A stretch of DNA of 64,000 bases from Streptomyces sp. NBC_00376. Its GTDB lineage: Bacteria > Actinomycetota > Actinomycetes > Streptomycetales > Streptomycetaceae. The translations under genes and the position numbers were made by a program. The notes under the pieces were generated by a model. The model searched no databases and was not told where the DNA came from. It saw only the letters and a list, made by a program, of their open reading frames with translations. The stretch is taken from assembly GCF_036077095.1 (NCBI RefSeq), contig NZ_CP107960.1, positions 6,324,001 through 6,388,000 of the forward strand. Direction: 5' to 3'. The stretch's first letter is position 1. Each line of letters opens with the position of its first letter. Shown one piece after another: positions 57,680 to 64,000 of this stretch.

Positions 57680-58451
57680 CTGACGTGCTCCCCTTCTTTC
57701 CGACGCTCGGGGCGAGGCGGCCGATGAACCGGTAGCTCTCGTCGAAGATCCGCTCCGCATCGTGGTCCAACGTCGCCACGTGGTAGCTCTGTTCCAGCAG
57801 GATCTCCTCGACGTCCGTCGACGACACCCGGCTGAGGATGCGGGCCGAGTCGGCGGGCGGCACCACATGGTCCTGCGGGCTGTGCAGCAGCACGATCGGC
57901 TGGGTGACCTGGGGCAGTTCGGCATCCACCAGGCGGAAGAAATTCCGCAGCGAATGCGCCGCGTGCAGCGGCACCCGGTCGTACCCCACCTCGTCGGAGC
58001 CCGCCAGGGCGATGTCGCTCGCCAGCCCTTTCGTCGTCCGCACCAGATGGCGGGCGACCGGCAGCGCGTACGCCGACAGGCCGTGCACCTTGTTGGCCGG
58101 GTTGACCAGCACCAGACCGCTGATCGCGTCTCCGTGCTTCGCCGCCAGCCGCAGCGTCAGCGCACCGCCCATGGACAGCCCGAAGACGAAGACCTGGCTG
58201 CAACGCTCCAGCAGGGCGCGCAACTCCCGGTCCACCTCCGCGTACCAGTCCTGCCAGCCGGTGAGCTGCAGGTCCTCCCAGCGGGTGCCGTGCCCCGGCA
58301 GCAGGGGCAGCGAGACGGTGAGCCCGCGCTCCGCCAGATGGTCGGCCCAGGGGCGCATCGACTGCGGGGAACCGGTGAATCCGTGACAGAGGAGGACGCC
58401 GACCTCTCCGCCCTCGTGGCGGAACGGCTCGGCTCCAGGAAGGACCGGCAC
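57672..58451 (-). CDS. Alpha/beta hydrolase (carboxylesterase/monoacylglycerol lipase-like)
   Basis: A 259-residue serine hydrolase. The oxyanion segment LCHGFTGSP, nucleophile elbow GLSMGG (about S95), acid in HSPQDHVVPP and histidine in SYHVATLDHD form a full triad. This matches the Est30/monoglyceride lipase type acting on short- or medium-chain acyl esters. The GTG at 58451 has AGGAG 7 nt upstream. It reads away from plsC and is coupled to the acidic membrane protein gene downstream. Confidence 0.88.
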   Translation of the reverse strand: MPVLPGAEPFRHEGGEVGVLLCHGFTGSPQSMRPWADHLAERGLTVSLPLLPGHGTRWEDLQLTGWQDWYAEVDRELRALLERCSQVFVFGLSMGGALTLRLAAKHGDAISGLVLVNPANKVHGLSAYALPVARHLVRTTKGLASDIALAGSDEVGYDRVPLHAAHSLRNFFRLVDAELPQVTQPIVLLHSPQDHVVPPADSARILSRVSSTDVEEILLEQSYHVATLDHDAERIFDESYRFIGRLAPSVGKKGSTSGG

Positions 58452-58645
58452 CAGGGTCTCCTGTTCGTGAGGCTCGCAGGGGAGCGAAAGGGGGGAGTGC
58501 AGAGGATTACTTCACCGTACGCGACCGGACTGACACCGACCAGGGCCGTCACCGGCTCCGGCCGCCGCAGTCGCTCCGTGCCGGGCGGGAGCGCGGGCGC
58601 CCCACGGGTTAAGGTCTGTCCGACAGCACACAGGAGGCACCCGAG

Positions 58646-59389
58646 TTGATCTACGGCGCAATGAAGTTCTCCATCGGCGGCTCATTGAAGCTCGCCTTCA
58701 GGCCATGGGTGGAGGGCCTGGAGAACATCCCCGCGCAGGGGCCGGCGATCCTCGCGAGCAACCATCTGTCGTTCTCCGACTCCTTCTTCCTGCCTGCCGT
58801 CCTGGACCGCAAGGTCACCTTCATCGCCAAGTCCGAGTACTTCACCGCACCCGGCGTGAAGGGCAAGCTGACCGCGGCCTTCTTCAAGGGCGTCGGCCAG
58901 CTCCCGGTGGACCGCTCGGGCGCCCGCGGCGCCGGTGAGGCGGCCATCAAGGCGGGCATCGAGGTCATCGAGAGCGGCGGCCTCTTCGGCATCTACCCGG
59001 AGGGCACCCGCTCGCCCGACGGCCGTCTCTACCGCGGCAAGCCCGGCGGGCTCGCCAGGGTGGCGCTTGCCACCGGGGCGCCCGTCATCCCCGTCGCGAT
59101 GATCGACACGGAGAAGATCCAGCCGCCCGGCCAGGTGATCCCCAAGCTGATGCGCCCGGGGATCAGGATCGGCAAGCCGCTCGACTTCAGCCGCTACCAC
59201 GGCATGGACGGGGACCGCTTCATCCTGCGCTCGGTCACCGACGAGGTGATGTACGAGATCATGAAGCTGTCCGGCCAGGAGTACGTCGACATCTACGCGA
59301 CGGCGGCCAAGCGGCAGATCGCGGACGAGGCGAAGCGCCGCGCCGAGGCCGAGAAGCACAAGGACACCGGGTCCGGAACGCAAGCGTGA
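58646..59389 (+). CDS. plsC: 1-acyl-sn-glycerol-3-phosphate acyltransferase
   Basis: A 247-residue membrane-associated acyltransferase that makes phosphatidic acid, or a related lyso-lipid acyl transfer. Motif I NHLSFSD (NHX4D, about 39-45) holds the catalytic His-Asp. FIAKSEYF, GQLPVDRSG and motif III YPEGTRSPDG follow. The start is TTG 58646 with AGGAGG 8 nt upstream. The C-terminal 30 residues are Lys/Glu-rich. macS begins 51 nt later on the same strand. Confidence 0.92.
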   Translation: MIYGAMKFSIGGSLKLAFRPWVEGLENIPAQGPAILASNHLSFSDSFFLPAVLDRKVTFIAKSEYFTAPGVKGKLTAAFFKGVGQLPVDRSGARGAGEAAIKAGIEVIESGGLFGIYPEGTRSPDGRLYRGKPGGLARVALATGAPVIPVAMIDTEKIQPPGQVIPKLMRPGIRIGKPLDFSRYHGMDGDRFILRSVTDEVMYEIMKLSGQEYVDIYATAAKRQIADEAKRRAEAEKHKDTGSGTQA

Positions 59390-59440
59390 CGCGACGGTAC
59401 GGCGCTTGAACGCGCCCGTTCCGTCCAGGGGGTGGGGGAA

Positions 59441-60664
59441 GTGGCCAGGCGCGAACGCGTCGTACGGATGTCGGTCGAGCAGCCGCTGTGGAGCGCGCTG
59501 AGGGCGTACCGCGTTCTCACGATGCTGTACGCGGTCCTGCTCGCCGTCTTCGGCCGGGAGAAGTACGACCGGCCGTGGGTGGCCATCGCCTTCCTGGTGG
59601 TGATGGTGGTCTGGACGCTCGCCACCCTCCCGAAGGTCGCGGGCGCCACCGCCTGCACCAAACGCTTCCTCGGCGCCGATCTGACCATCGCGCTCACCGG
59701 CATACTCCTCACCCCGCTCGCCGACTTCGAGGCCCAGCGGGTGGACGGCCCGACGCTGCCGTCCATCTGGACGGCGGGCTCCGTACTGGCCTTCGCGATC
59801 AAGGGCGGCTGGCGGTGGGCGGCCTTCGCGTCCAGCTTCGTCGCCGTCGCCAACATCGTCGAGCGCGGCCATCCCAGCCGGGACACCTTCCACAACGTGC
59901 TGCTGGTCTGGGTCGCCTCCATCGCCATCGGGTACGTCATCGAGGTCGCCAGGGCCAGTGAGCGGACCCTGGCCCGCGCCCTGGAGATCGAGGCCGCCAC
60001 CCGCGAGCGGGAACGGCTGGCCCGGGACATCCACGACAGCGTGCTCCAGGTCCTCGCGATGGTGCAGCGCCGCGGCACCGCGCTCGGCGGGGAGGCGGCC
60101 GAGTTGGGCCGGATGGCCGGGGAACAGGAGGTCGCCCTGCGCACCCTGGTATCCAGCGGTCTGGTGCCCACCACCCGGGTCTCCGAGGACGCCGCCGAGG
60201 GCGCCGTGGTCCGCAGCGTCGAGGTCGACGACGAACCGTCCGACCGGGCCGACTGCGATCTGCGCTCCCTGCTCGCCCCGCACGCCGGCTCCCGGGTCAG
60301 CTTCGCGGAGCCGGGCGCTCCGGTACTGCTCGCCCCCGCGGTCGCGACGGAGCTGGCCGCCGCCGTCAGTGCCGCCCTGGACAATGTCAGGGTCCACGCG
60401 GGGGAGAATGCCCAGGCGTGGATCCTCGTCGAGGACTGGCCGGACGAGGTGATCGTGACGGTCCGGGACGACGGCCCGGGAATCCCGGAGGGGCGGCTCG
60501 CCCAGGCCGAGGGAGAGGGGCGGATGGGGGTGGCCCTGTCGATCCGGGGGAGACTGCGCGACCTGGGCGGCACGGCGGAGTTGATCTCGGTGCCCGGCCA
60601 GGGCACCGAGGTCGAGTTGAAGGTTCCGAAGGTTTCACGGGGGAAGGCGGGATCAGCGAGATGA
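59441..60664 (+). CDS. macS: MacS-type sensor histidine kinase
   Basis: A 407-residue NarL-type sensor. Five or six helices (about 20-165) form the membrane part. The HisKA_3 motif ERLARDIHDSVLQVL carries H198. The ATPase domain has the N-box ALDNVRVHAG and DDGPGIPEG. Its place beside plsC and its MacR partner match S. coelicolor MacRS (SCO2120/2121 from memory), reported to affect morphology and antibiotic production. The start is uncertain: GTG 59441 is chosen for spacing to AGGGGG; GTG 59432 and ATG 59468 are alternatives. The stop overlaps macR (ATGA). Confidence 0.87.
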   Translation: MARRERVVRMSVEQPLWSALRAYRVLTMLYAVLLAVFGREKYDRPWVAIAFLVVMVVWTLATLPKVAGATACTKRFLGADLTIALTGILLTPLADFEAQRVDGPTLPSIWTAGSVLAFAIKGGWRWAAFASSFVAVANIVERGHPSRDTFHNVLLVWVASIAIGYVIEVARASERTLARALEIEAATRERERLARDIHDSVLQVLAMVQRRGTALGGEAAELGRMAGEQEVALRTLVSSGLVPTTRVSEDAAEGAVVRSVEVDDEPSDRADCDLRSLLAPHAGSRVSFAEPGAPVLLAPAVATELAAAVSAALDNVRVHAGENAQAWILVEDWPDEVIVTVRDDGPGIPEGRLAQAEGEGRMGVALSIRGRLRDLGGTAELISVPGQGTEVELKVPKVSRGKAGSAR

Positions 60665-61353
60665 GCACGGAGAACACCCAGGCTGCCGAGGAGCGGGCCA
60701 TCAGGGTGATGGTGGTCGACGACCACCCGATGTGGCGCGACGCCGTCGCCCGCGACCTTTCCGAGTCGGGCTTCGACGTGGTGGCGACGGCGGGTGACGG
60801 ACCGCAGGCCGTCCGCCGGGCGAAGGCCGCCACCCCCGACGTCCTGGTGCTCGACCTCAATCTGCCCGGCATGCCCGGCGTCCAGGTCTGCAAGGAACTC
60901 GTCGGTTCCCACCCGGGACTGCGGGTGCTGGTGCTCTCCGCGAGCGGCGAGCACGCCGACGTGCTGGAGGCGGTCAAGTCCGGCGCCACCGGCTATCTGC
61001 TCAAGTCGGCCAGTACGCAGGAGCTGACCGAGGCCGTGCGGTCCACCGCCGTCGGCGACCCCGTCTTCACCCCGGGCCTGGCCGGACTGGTCCTCGGCGA
61101 GTACCGCAGGCTCGCCTCCGACCCCGCACCCGCCGCGTCCGACGAGCCCAAGGCCCCGCAGCTCACCGAGCGCGAGACCGAGGTGCTGCGGCTGGTCGCC
61201 AAGGGCCTCTCCTACAAGCAGATCGCCGAGCGGCTGGTCATCTCGCACCGCACCGTGCAGAACCATGTGCAGAACACCCTGGGCAAGCTCCAGCTGCACA
61301 ACCGGGTGGAGCTGGTGCGGTACGCGATCGAGCGCGGTCTCGACGACGTCTGA
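60661..61353 (+). CDS. macR: MacR-type response regulator (NarL/FixJ family)
   Basis: A 230-residue regulator. The receiver has D20-D21 and phospho-acceptor D65 (VLVLDLNLPGMPG). The LuxR-type helix-turn-helix is at about 163-225 (LTERETEVLRLVAKGLSYKQIAERLVISHRTVQNHVQNTLGK spans it). It is coupled to macS by ATGA. In S. coelicolor MacR binds a site near TGAGTACnnGTACTCA; I found no such palindrome by eye in this window, including upstream of macS. Confidence 0.9.
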   Translation: MSTENTQAAEERAIRVMVVDDHPMWRDAVARDLSESGFDVVATAGDGPQAVRRAKAATPDVLVLDLNLPGMPGVQVCKELVGSHPGLRVLVLSASGEHADVLEAVKSGATGYLLKSASTQELTEAVRSTAVGDPVFTPGLAGLVLGEYRRLASDPAPAASDEPKAPQLTERETEVLRLVAKGLSYKQIAERLVISHRTVQNHVQNTLGKLQLHNRVELVRYAIERGLDDV

Positions 61354-61380
61354 GCCGGCGGCCCCGGCCGGGCGGCGGAG

Positions 61381-61425
61381 CAGGGGCACGGGCCGTATAT
61401 TCGCGATGACCGGCCCATGCCCCTG
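61381..61425 (+). terminator. Hairpin after macR
   Basis: A 14-bp stem with one C-A mismatch (61381-61394 with 61412-61425) and 17-nt loop, 28 nt after macR. The loop contains TATATT, which could be the -10 of the downstream dehydrogenase gene. Confidence 0.6.
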
Positions 61426-61475
61426 ATCTGCCCATGTCCCGGATCTGCCGATCCGCGCGAGGAACGGGAGAAGTC

Positions 61476-62480
61476 GTGGAAATCCTGGCCTTCGGTGTGC
61501 AGTCCGACGAGAAGCCGCTGATCGAGAAGGCCTTCGCCGGACAGCACGAGGTCCGCTGCCTGGACGTGTTCCTGAACAAGGACACCGCCCCCATCGCGGC
61601 GGGCTACGAGATCATCTCCACCAGCGTCAACGCCGACCTGGGCGCAGGCGTCCTGCAGACCCTCGCGGCGGGCGGCACGCAGATGATCGCCCAGCGCTCC
61701 ACCGGCTTCAACAACATCGACCTGGACGTCGCCGAACGCCTCGCCCTGCGGGTCGCCCGGGTCTCCTACTACTCGCCTTACTCGGTCGCCGAATTCGCCT
61801 GGACCCTCGCGATGGCCGTCAACCGCCGGATCATCCGGGCCGCGAGCCGCACCCGCGACTTCGACTTCCGGCTCGACGGGCTCCTCGGCCGGGACATGCG
61901 CGGCCGCACGGCGGGCGTGATCGGCACCGGCAAGATCGGCGAGGCCTTCACCCGGATCGCTCACGGCTTCGGCATGCAGCTGCTCGGCTGGGACGTCGCC
62001 GAGAACCCCGCCTGCGTCGCCCTCGGCATGAAGTACGTGGAAAAGGAACGGCTGCTCGCCGAGTCCGACCTGATCAGCCTGCACGTCCCGCTGCTGCCGG
62101 CGACCCACCACATCATCGGCGCGGACGCACTGGCCCGGATGAAGGACGACGCGATCCTCATCAACTCCAGTCGCGGCGGACTCATCGACACCAAGGCACT
62201 GGTCACCGAGTTGCGCGCGGGCCGCTTCCTGGGCGTCGGACTCGACGTGTACGAGGCGGAGGCCGGGCTCTTCTTCCTCGACAAGTCGCTGGAGGGCGTC
62301 GACGACGACACCCTGGCCCGGCTCGTCACCTTCCCGAACGTCATCGTCACCTCGCACCAGGCGTACTACACCCAGGACGCGGTGGGCCAGATCATCGACA
62401 CCACCGTGCAGAACGTGGCCGACTACCTGGCCGGCCGCCGCAGCGACAACGTCCTCGTCCCCGCGCTCCCGGCGAGCTGA
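61476..62480 (+). CDS. D-isomer-specific 2-hydroxyacid dehydrogenase (D-lactate dehydrogenase-like)
   Basis: A 334-residue NAD-dependent dehydrogenase. The dinucleotide motif GVIGTGKIGEAFTRIAHGF (about 147-165) is followed by the NAD-binding aspartate (GWDVAEN). The catalytic Arg lies in LINSSRGGLID, the Glu in DVYEAEAGLFF and the His in VIVTSHQAYYTQDA. YYSPYSVAEFAW and the FFLDKSLEGV segment match D-lactate dehydrogenases (LdhA type). The GTG has GGGAG about 7 nt upstream. It faces the convergent anthranilate synthase gene. Confidence 0.9.
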   Translation: MEILAFGVQSDEKPLIEKAFAGQHEVRCLDVFLNKDTAPIAAGYEIISTSVNADLGAGVLQTLAAGGTQMIAQRSTGFNNIDLDVAERLALRVARVSYYSPYSVAEFAWTLAMAVNRRIIRAASRTRDFDFRLDGLLGRDMRGRTAGVIGTGKIGEAFTRIAHGFGMQLLGWDVAENPACVALGMKYVEKERLLAESDLISLHVPLLPATHHIIGADALARMKDDAILINSSRGGLIDTKALVTELRAGRFLGVGLDVYEAEAGLFFLDKSLEGVDDDTLARLVTFPNVIVTSHQAYYTQDAVGQIIDTTVQNVADYLAGRRSDNVLVPALPAS

Positions 62481-62501
62481 GACCCCGGCCCGCCCGGGGT
62501 C
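62481..62501. terminator. Short terminator between convergent genes
   Basis: A perfect 8-bp stem GACCCCGG (62481-62488 with 62494-62501) and 5-nt loop, directly after the dehydrogenase stop and 16 nt before the anthranilate synthase stop. Confidence 0.65.
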
Positions 62502-62516
62502 CCGTCCACCCTTCCT

Positions 62517-64000
62517 TCAGCCGGCCACCGGCAGCCCCGCCAGCAGCTCCGCCACGATTGCCGCACCGCGCAGCGTCAGCACCGACTCCGGGTGGAACTG
62601 CACCGAGGCGAAGCCCGGACCGCGCAGCGCGTGCAGCTCACCGGTGGCCGCGTCCACGCTCACCTCGACACCGTGCGCCGCGAGCTCGTCGGCCACCGGC
62701 CCGTCGCAGCGCGCGGTGAAGCTGTTGTAGAACCCGACCGTCTCCGGCCGCCCGAACAGCTCGATCCGGGTCTGCGCACCCTGGTAGGGCACGGCCTTGC
62801 GGACGATGTCCAGCCCCAGCTCCGCCGCGATCAGCTCATGGCCGAGGCAGACCCCCAGCAGGCCGTACCGGTGATCCCGGACCAGCTCCGCGGCCAGCCC
62901 GCGCATCAGCCGCATCTTCGGATCGGCGGTGTCGCCCGGATTCCCCGGCCCGGGCCCCAGCACGACCGGACCGGTGTGCGCCCGCACCAGCTCGCGCAGC
63001 CCCGGCTCGTCGTAGCGGTGCACCGACACATCCAGACCCGAGGAGCGCAGCAGATGCGCCAGCATCGCGGTGAAGGTGTCCTCCCCGTCGACCACCAGCG
63101 TCCGGCCCGAGAGCTCGTGGGTACGCTCCTGCATCCGCAGCCAGAACGGCGCGAGACCGTCCCGCCGGGCGTCCAGCGCCGCCCGCACCCGCGGGTCGCC
63201 CGCCAGCCGCGGCCGGGCCGCCTCGTCCACCGGCCGGCCGGGCCGCACCCCGAGCGCGGAGAGCACCCCGGCCGCCTTCGCATGGGTCTCGGCGACCTCG
63301 CCTTCCGGATCGGAGTGACGCACGAGCGTCGCCCCGACCGGTACCCGCAGCTCGCCGCCGGCCGAGATGTCGGCGGTACGGATCAGGATCGGCGAGTCCA
63401 GGGTCTGCGCCCCGCCCGGCTCCTGCCGCAGCAGCGCCAGGGCCCCCGCGTAGTAGCCGCGCCCGCCGGGCTCGTACCGCTCGATGACCCGGCAGGCGTT
63501 CTGCACCGGGGAGCCGGTGACCGTCGCCGCGAACATGGTCTCCTTCAGCACCTCCCGCACGTCCAGCGAGGAACGCCCGCGCAGCTCGTACTCCGTATGG
63601 GCGAGATGGGCCATCTCCTTGAGCCGCGGCCCGACCACCACCCCGCCCATGTCGCCGACGGTGCACATCATCTTGAGCTCCTCGTCGACCACCATGGAGA
63701 GTTCCTCGGTCTCCTTGCGGTCGGCGAGGAAGGCCAGCAGACTCTCCGCCGTCGGGCCCTCGGCGGGGTAGCGGTACGTACCGCTGATCGGGTTCATCAC
63801 GACCGTCCCGCCCGACATCCGCACATGCACCTCCGGACTGGCGCCGACCAGCGTCCTGGCCCCGGTGTGCACGACGAAGGTCCAGTACGCGCCGCGCTCA
63901 CCGGCCAGCAGCCGCCGGAAGAGGGCCAGTGCGTCGGCCCGCCCGAAGCCGGGGATCTCGCCCCGGAAGGTCCGCCGGATGACGAAGTTCGCGCCCTCGC
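62517..64000 (-). CDS. Fused anthranilate synthase (TrpEG/PhzE-like), C-terminal part
   Basis: At least 494 residues are in the window; the start lies beyond the right edge. The chorismate-binding part includes SPEVHVRM, MNPISGTYRYP, ELSMVVDEELKMM and FAATVTGSPVQNACRVI. The C-terminal 190 residues form a glutamine amidotransferase: GPGPGNPGD, nucleophile in LLGVCLGHELIAAE, and the His-Glu pair in VQFHPESVLT. Together they make anthranilate (or, in PhzE, aminodeoxyisochorismate) from chorismate and glutamine. Fusion in one chain is typical of streptomycete secondary or alternative enzymes. Its role relative to trpD cannot be settled here. Confidence 0.88.
   Translation of the reverse strand, partial: EGANFVIRRTFRGEIPGFGRADALALFRRLLAGERGAYWTFVVHTGARTLVGASPEVHVRMSGGTVVMNPISGTYRYPAEGPTAESLLAFLADRKETEELSMVVDEELKMMCTVGDMGGVVVGPRLKEMAHLAHTEYELRGRSSLDVREVLKETMFAATVTGSPVQNACRVIERYEPGGRGYYAGALALLRQEPGGAQTLDSPILIRTADISAGGELRVPVGATLVRHSDPEGEVAETHAKAAGVLSALGVRPGRPVDEAARPRLAGDPRVRAALDARRDGLAPFWLRMQERTHELSGRTLVVDGEDTFTAMLAHLLRSSGLDVSVHRYDEPGLRELVRAHTGPVVLGPGPGNPGDTADPKMRLMRGLAAELVRDHRYGLLGVCLGHELIAAELGLDIVRKAVPYQGAQTRIELFGRPETVGFYNSFTARCDGPVADELAAHGVEVSVDAATGELHALRGPGFASVQFHPESVLTLRGAAIVAELLAGLPVAG

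Noticed and set aside
59390..59440. MacR autoregulatory site (TGAGTAC-type palindrome) upstream of macS
   Set aside because: No matching palindrome was found by eye here or elsewhere in the window.
1..64000. tRNA or rRNA genes, prophage, integrative elements, or a biosynthetic gene cluster
   Set aside because: No cloverleaf or rRNA-like sequence, integrase, phage structural gene or modular synthase was recognised; apart from the one IS the window looks like core chromosome.

Overview
The window is 64 kb of very GC-rich (about 70 %) actinobacterial chromosome. Gene content, frequent GTG and TTG starts, leaderless-looking promoters and many family-level matches point to a Streptomyces. The order lpd - pepA - cobS/T/U - pspA - nadA - erpA - adoK - ctaCDF - ctaE-qcrCAB - trpD - NlpC/P60 - pimB-like - fadD - glkA - macSR - anthranilate synthase is, from memory, the order of the SCO2180-to-SCO2117 stretch of S. 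coelicolor. Much of it also parallels the Rv2181-Rv2213 region of Mycobacterium tuberculosis. It is therefore mostly an old, vertically inherited core block. The one clear mobile element is an IS30-family insertion sequence.

Layout. 1-10 kb: the N-terminal part of dihydrolipoamide dehydrogenase (runs off the left edge), leucyl aminopeptidase, a secreted GH114-type lipoprotein, cobamide lower-ligand assembly (cobS, cobT, and an MBL-CobU fusion), and a MprF/LysX-like enzyme translationally coupled to a rhomboid-like protein. 10-20 kb: envelope maintenance (HtrA-like protease, PspA/PspAA, a two-component system, a single-gene RND exporter). 20-26 kb: nadA and erpA (Fe-S), a large exported protein of unknown function, adenosine kinase, and a cysteine desulfurase fused to TusA. 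26.5-36 kb: the aerobic respiratory chain (ctaCDF, then ctaE-qcrCAB), interrupted by an L,D-transpeptidase and a degenerate receiver protein. 36-41.7 kb: trpD, a SAM-IV riboswitch ahead of a class-V aminotransferase, a rhomboid protease coupled to a stand-alone RAM domain, and a zinc-ribbon/NYN nuclease pair. 41.8-48 kb: a c-di-AMP (ydaO-type) riboswitch in front of tandem NlpC/P60 cell-wall hydrolases, a gluzincin lipoprotein, and two glycosyltransferases of the phosphatidyl-mannoside type.

48.1-49.6 kb: an intact IS30-family element (about 1482 bp, 28-bp imperfect inverted repeats). It sits in the loop of what was a perfect 17-bp bidirectional terminator between the convergent pimB-like and fadD genes. 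49.6-62.5 kb: fadD, a metallophosphoesterase, SRPBCC, an ArsA-like ATPase with a non-canonical P-loop, DUF5304, glucokinase, an EEP-family protein, an alpha/beta hydrolase, plsC, the MacS/MacR two-component system and a D-2-hydroxyacid dehydrogenase. 62.5 kb to the right edge: the C-terminal part of a fused PhzE/TrpEG-type anthranilate synthase.

Themes. Two riboswitches tie local genes to SAM and c-di-AMP. Intergenic spaces hold long perfect hairpins, almost all placed as terminators. Some palindromes are not explained by termination (upstream of lpd, over the ctaE start, and between fadD and the phosphoesterase). About ten genes carry a TANNNT -10 box 6-8 nt before the start codon, without a convincing ribosome binding site where I checked, as expected for leaderless mRNAs. 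Ordinary housekeeping content dominates. The most unusual points are the IS in a terminator loop with its own start-codon hairpin, the SAM-IV leader with a six-codon ORF, the ctaE start palindrome, and the degenerate receiver inside the oxidase cluster.
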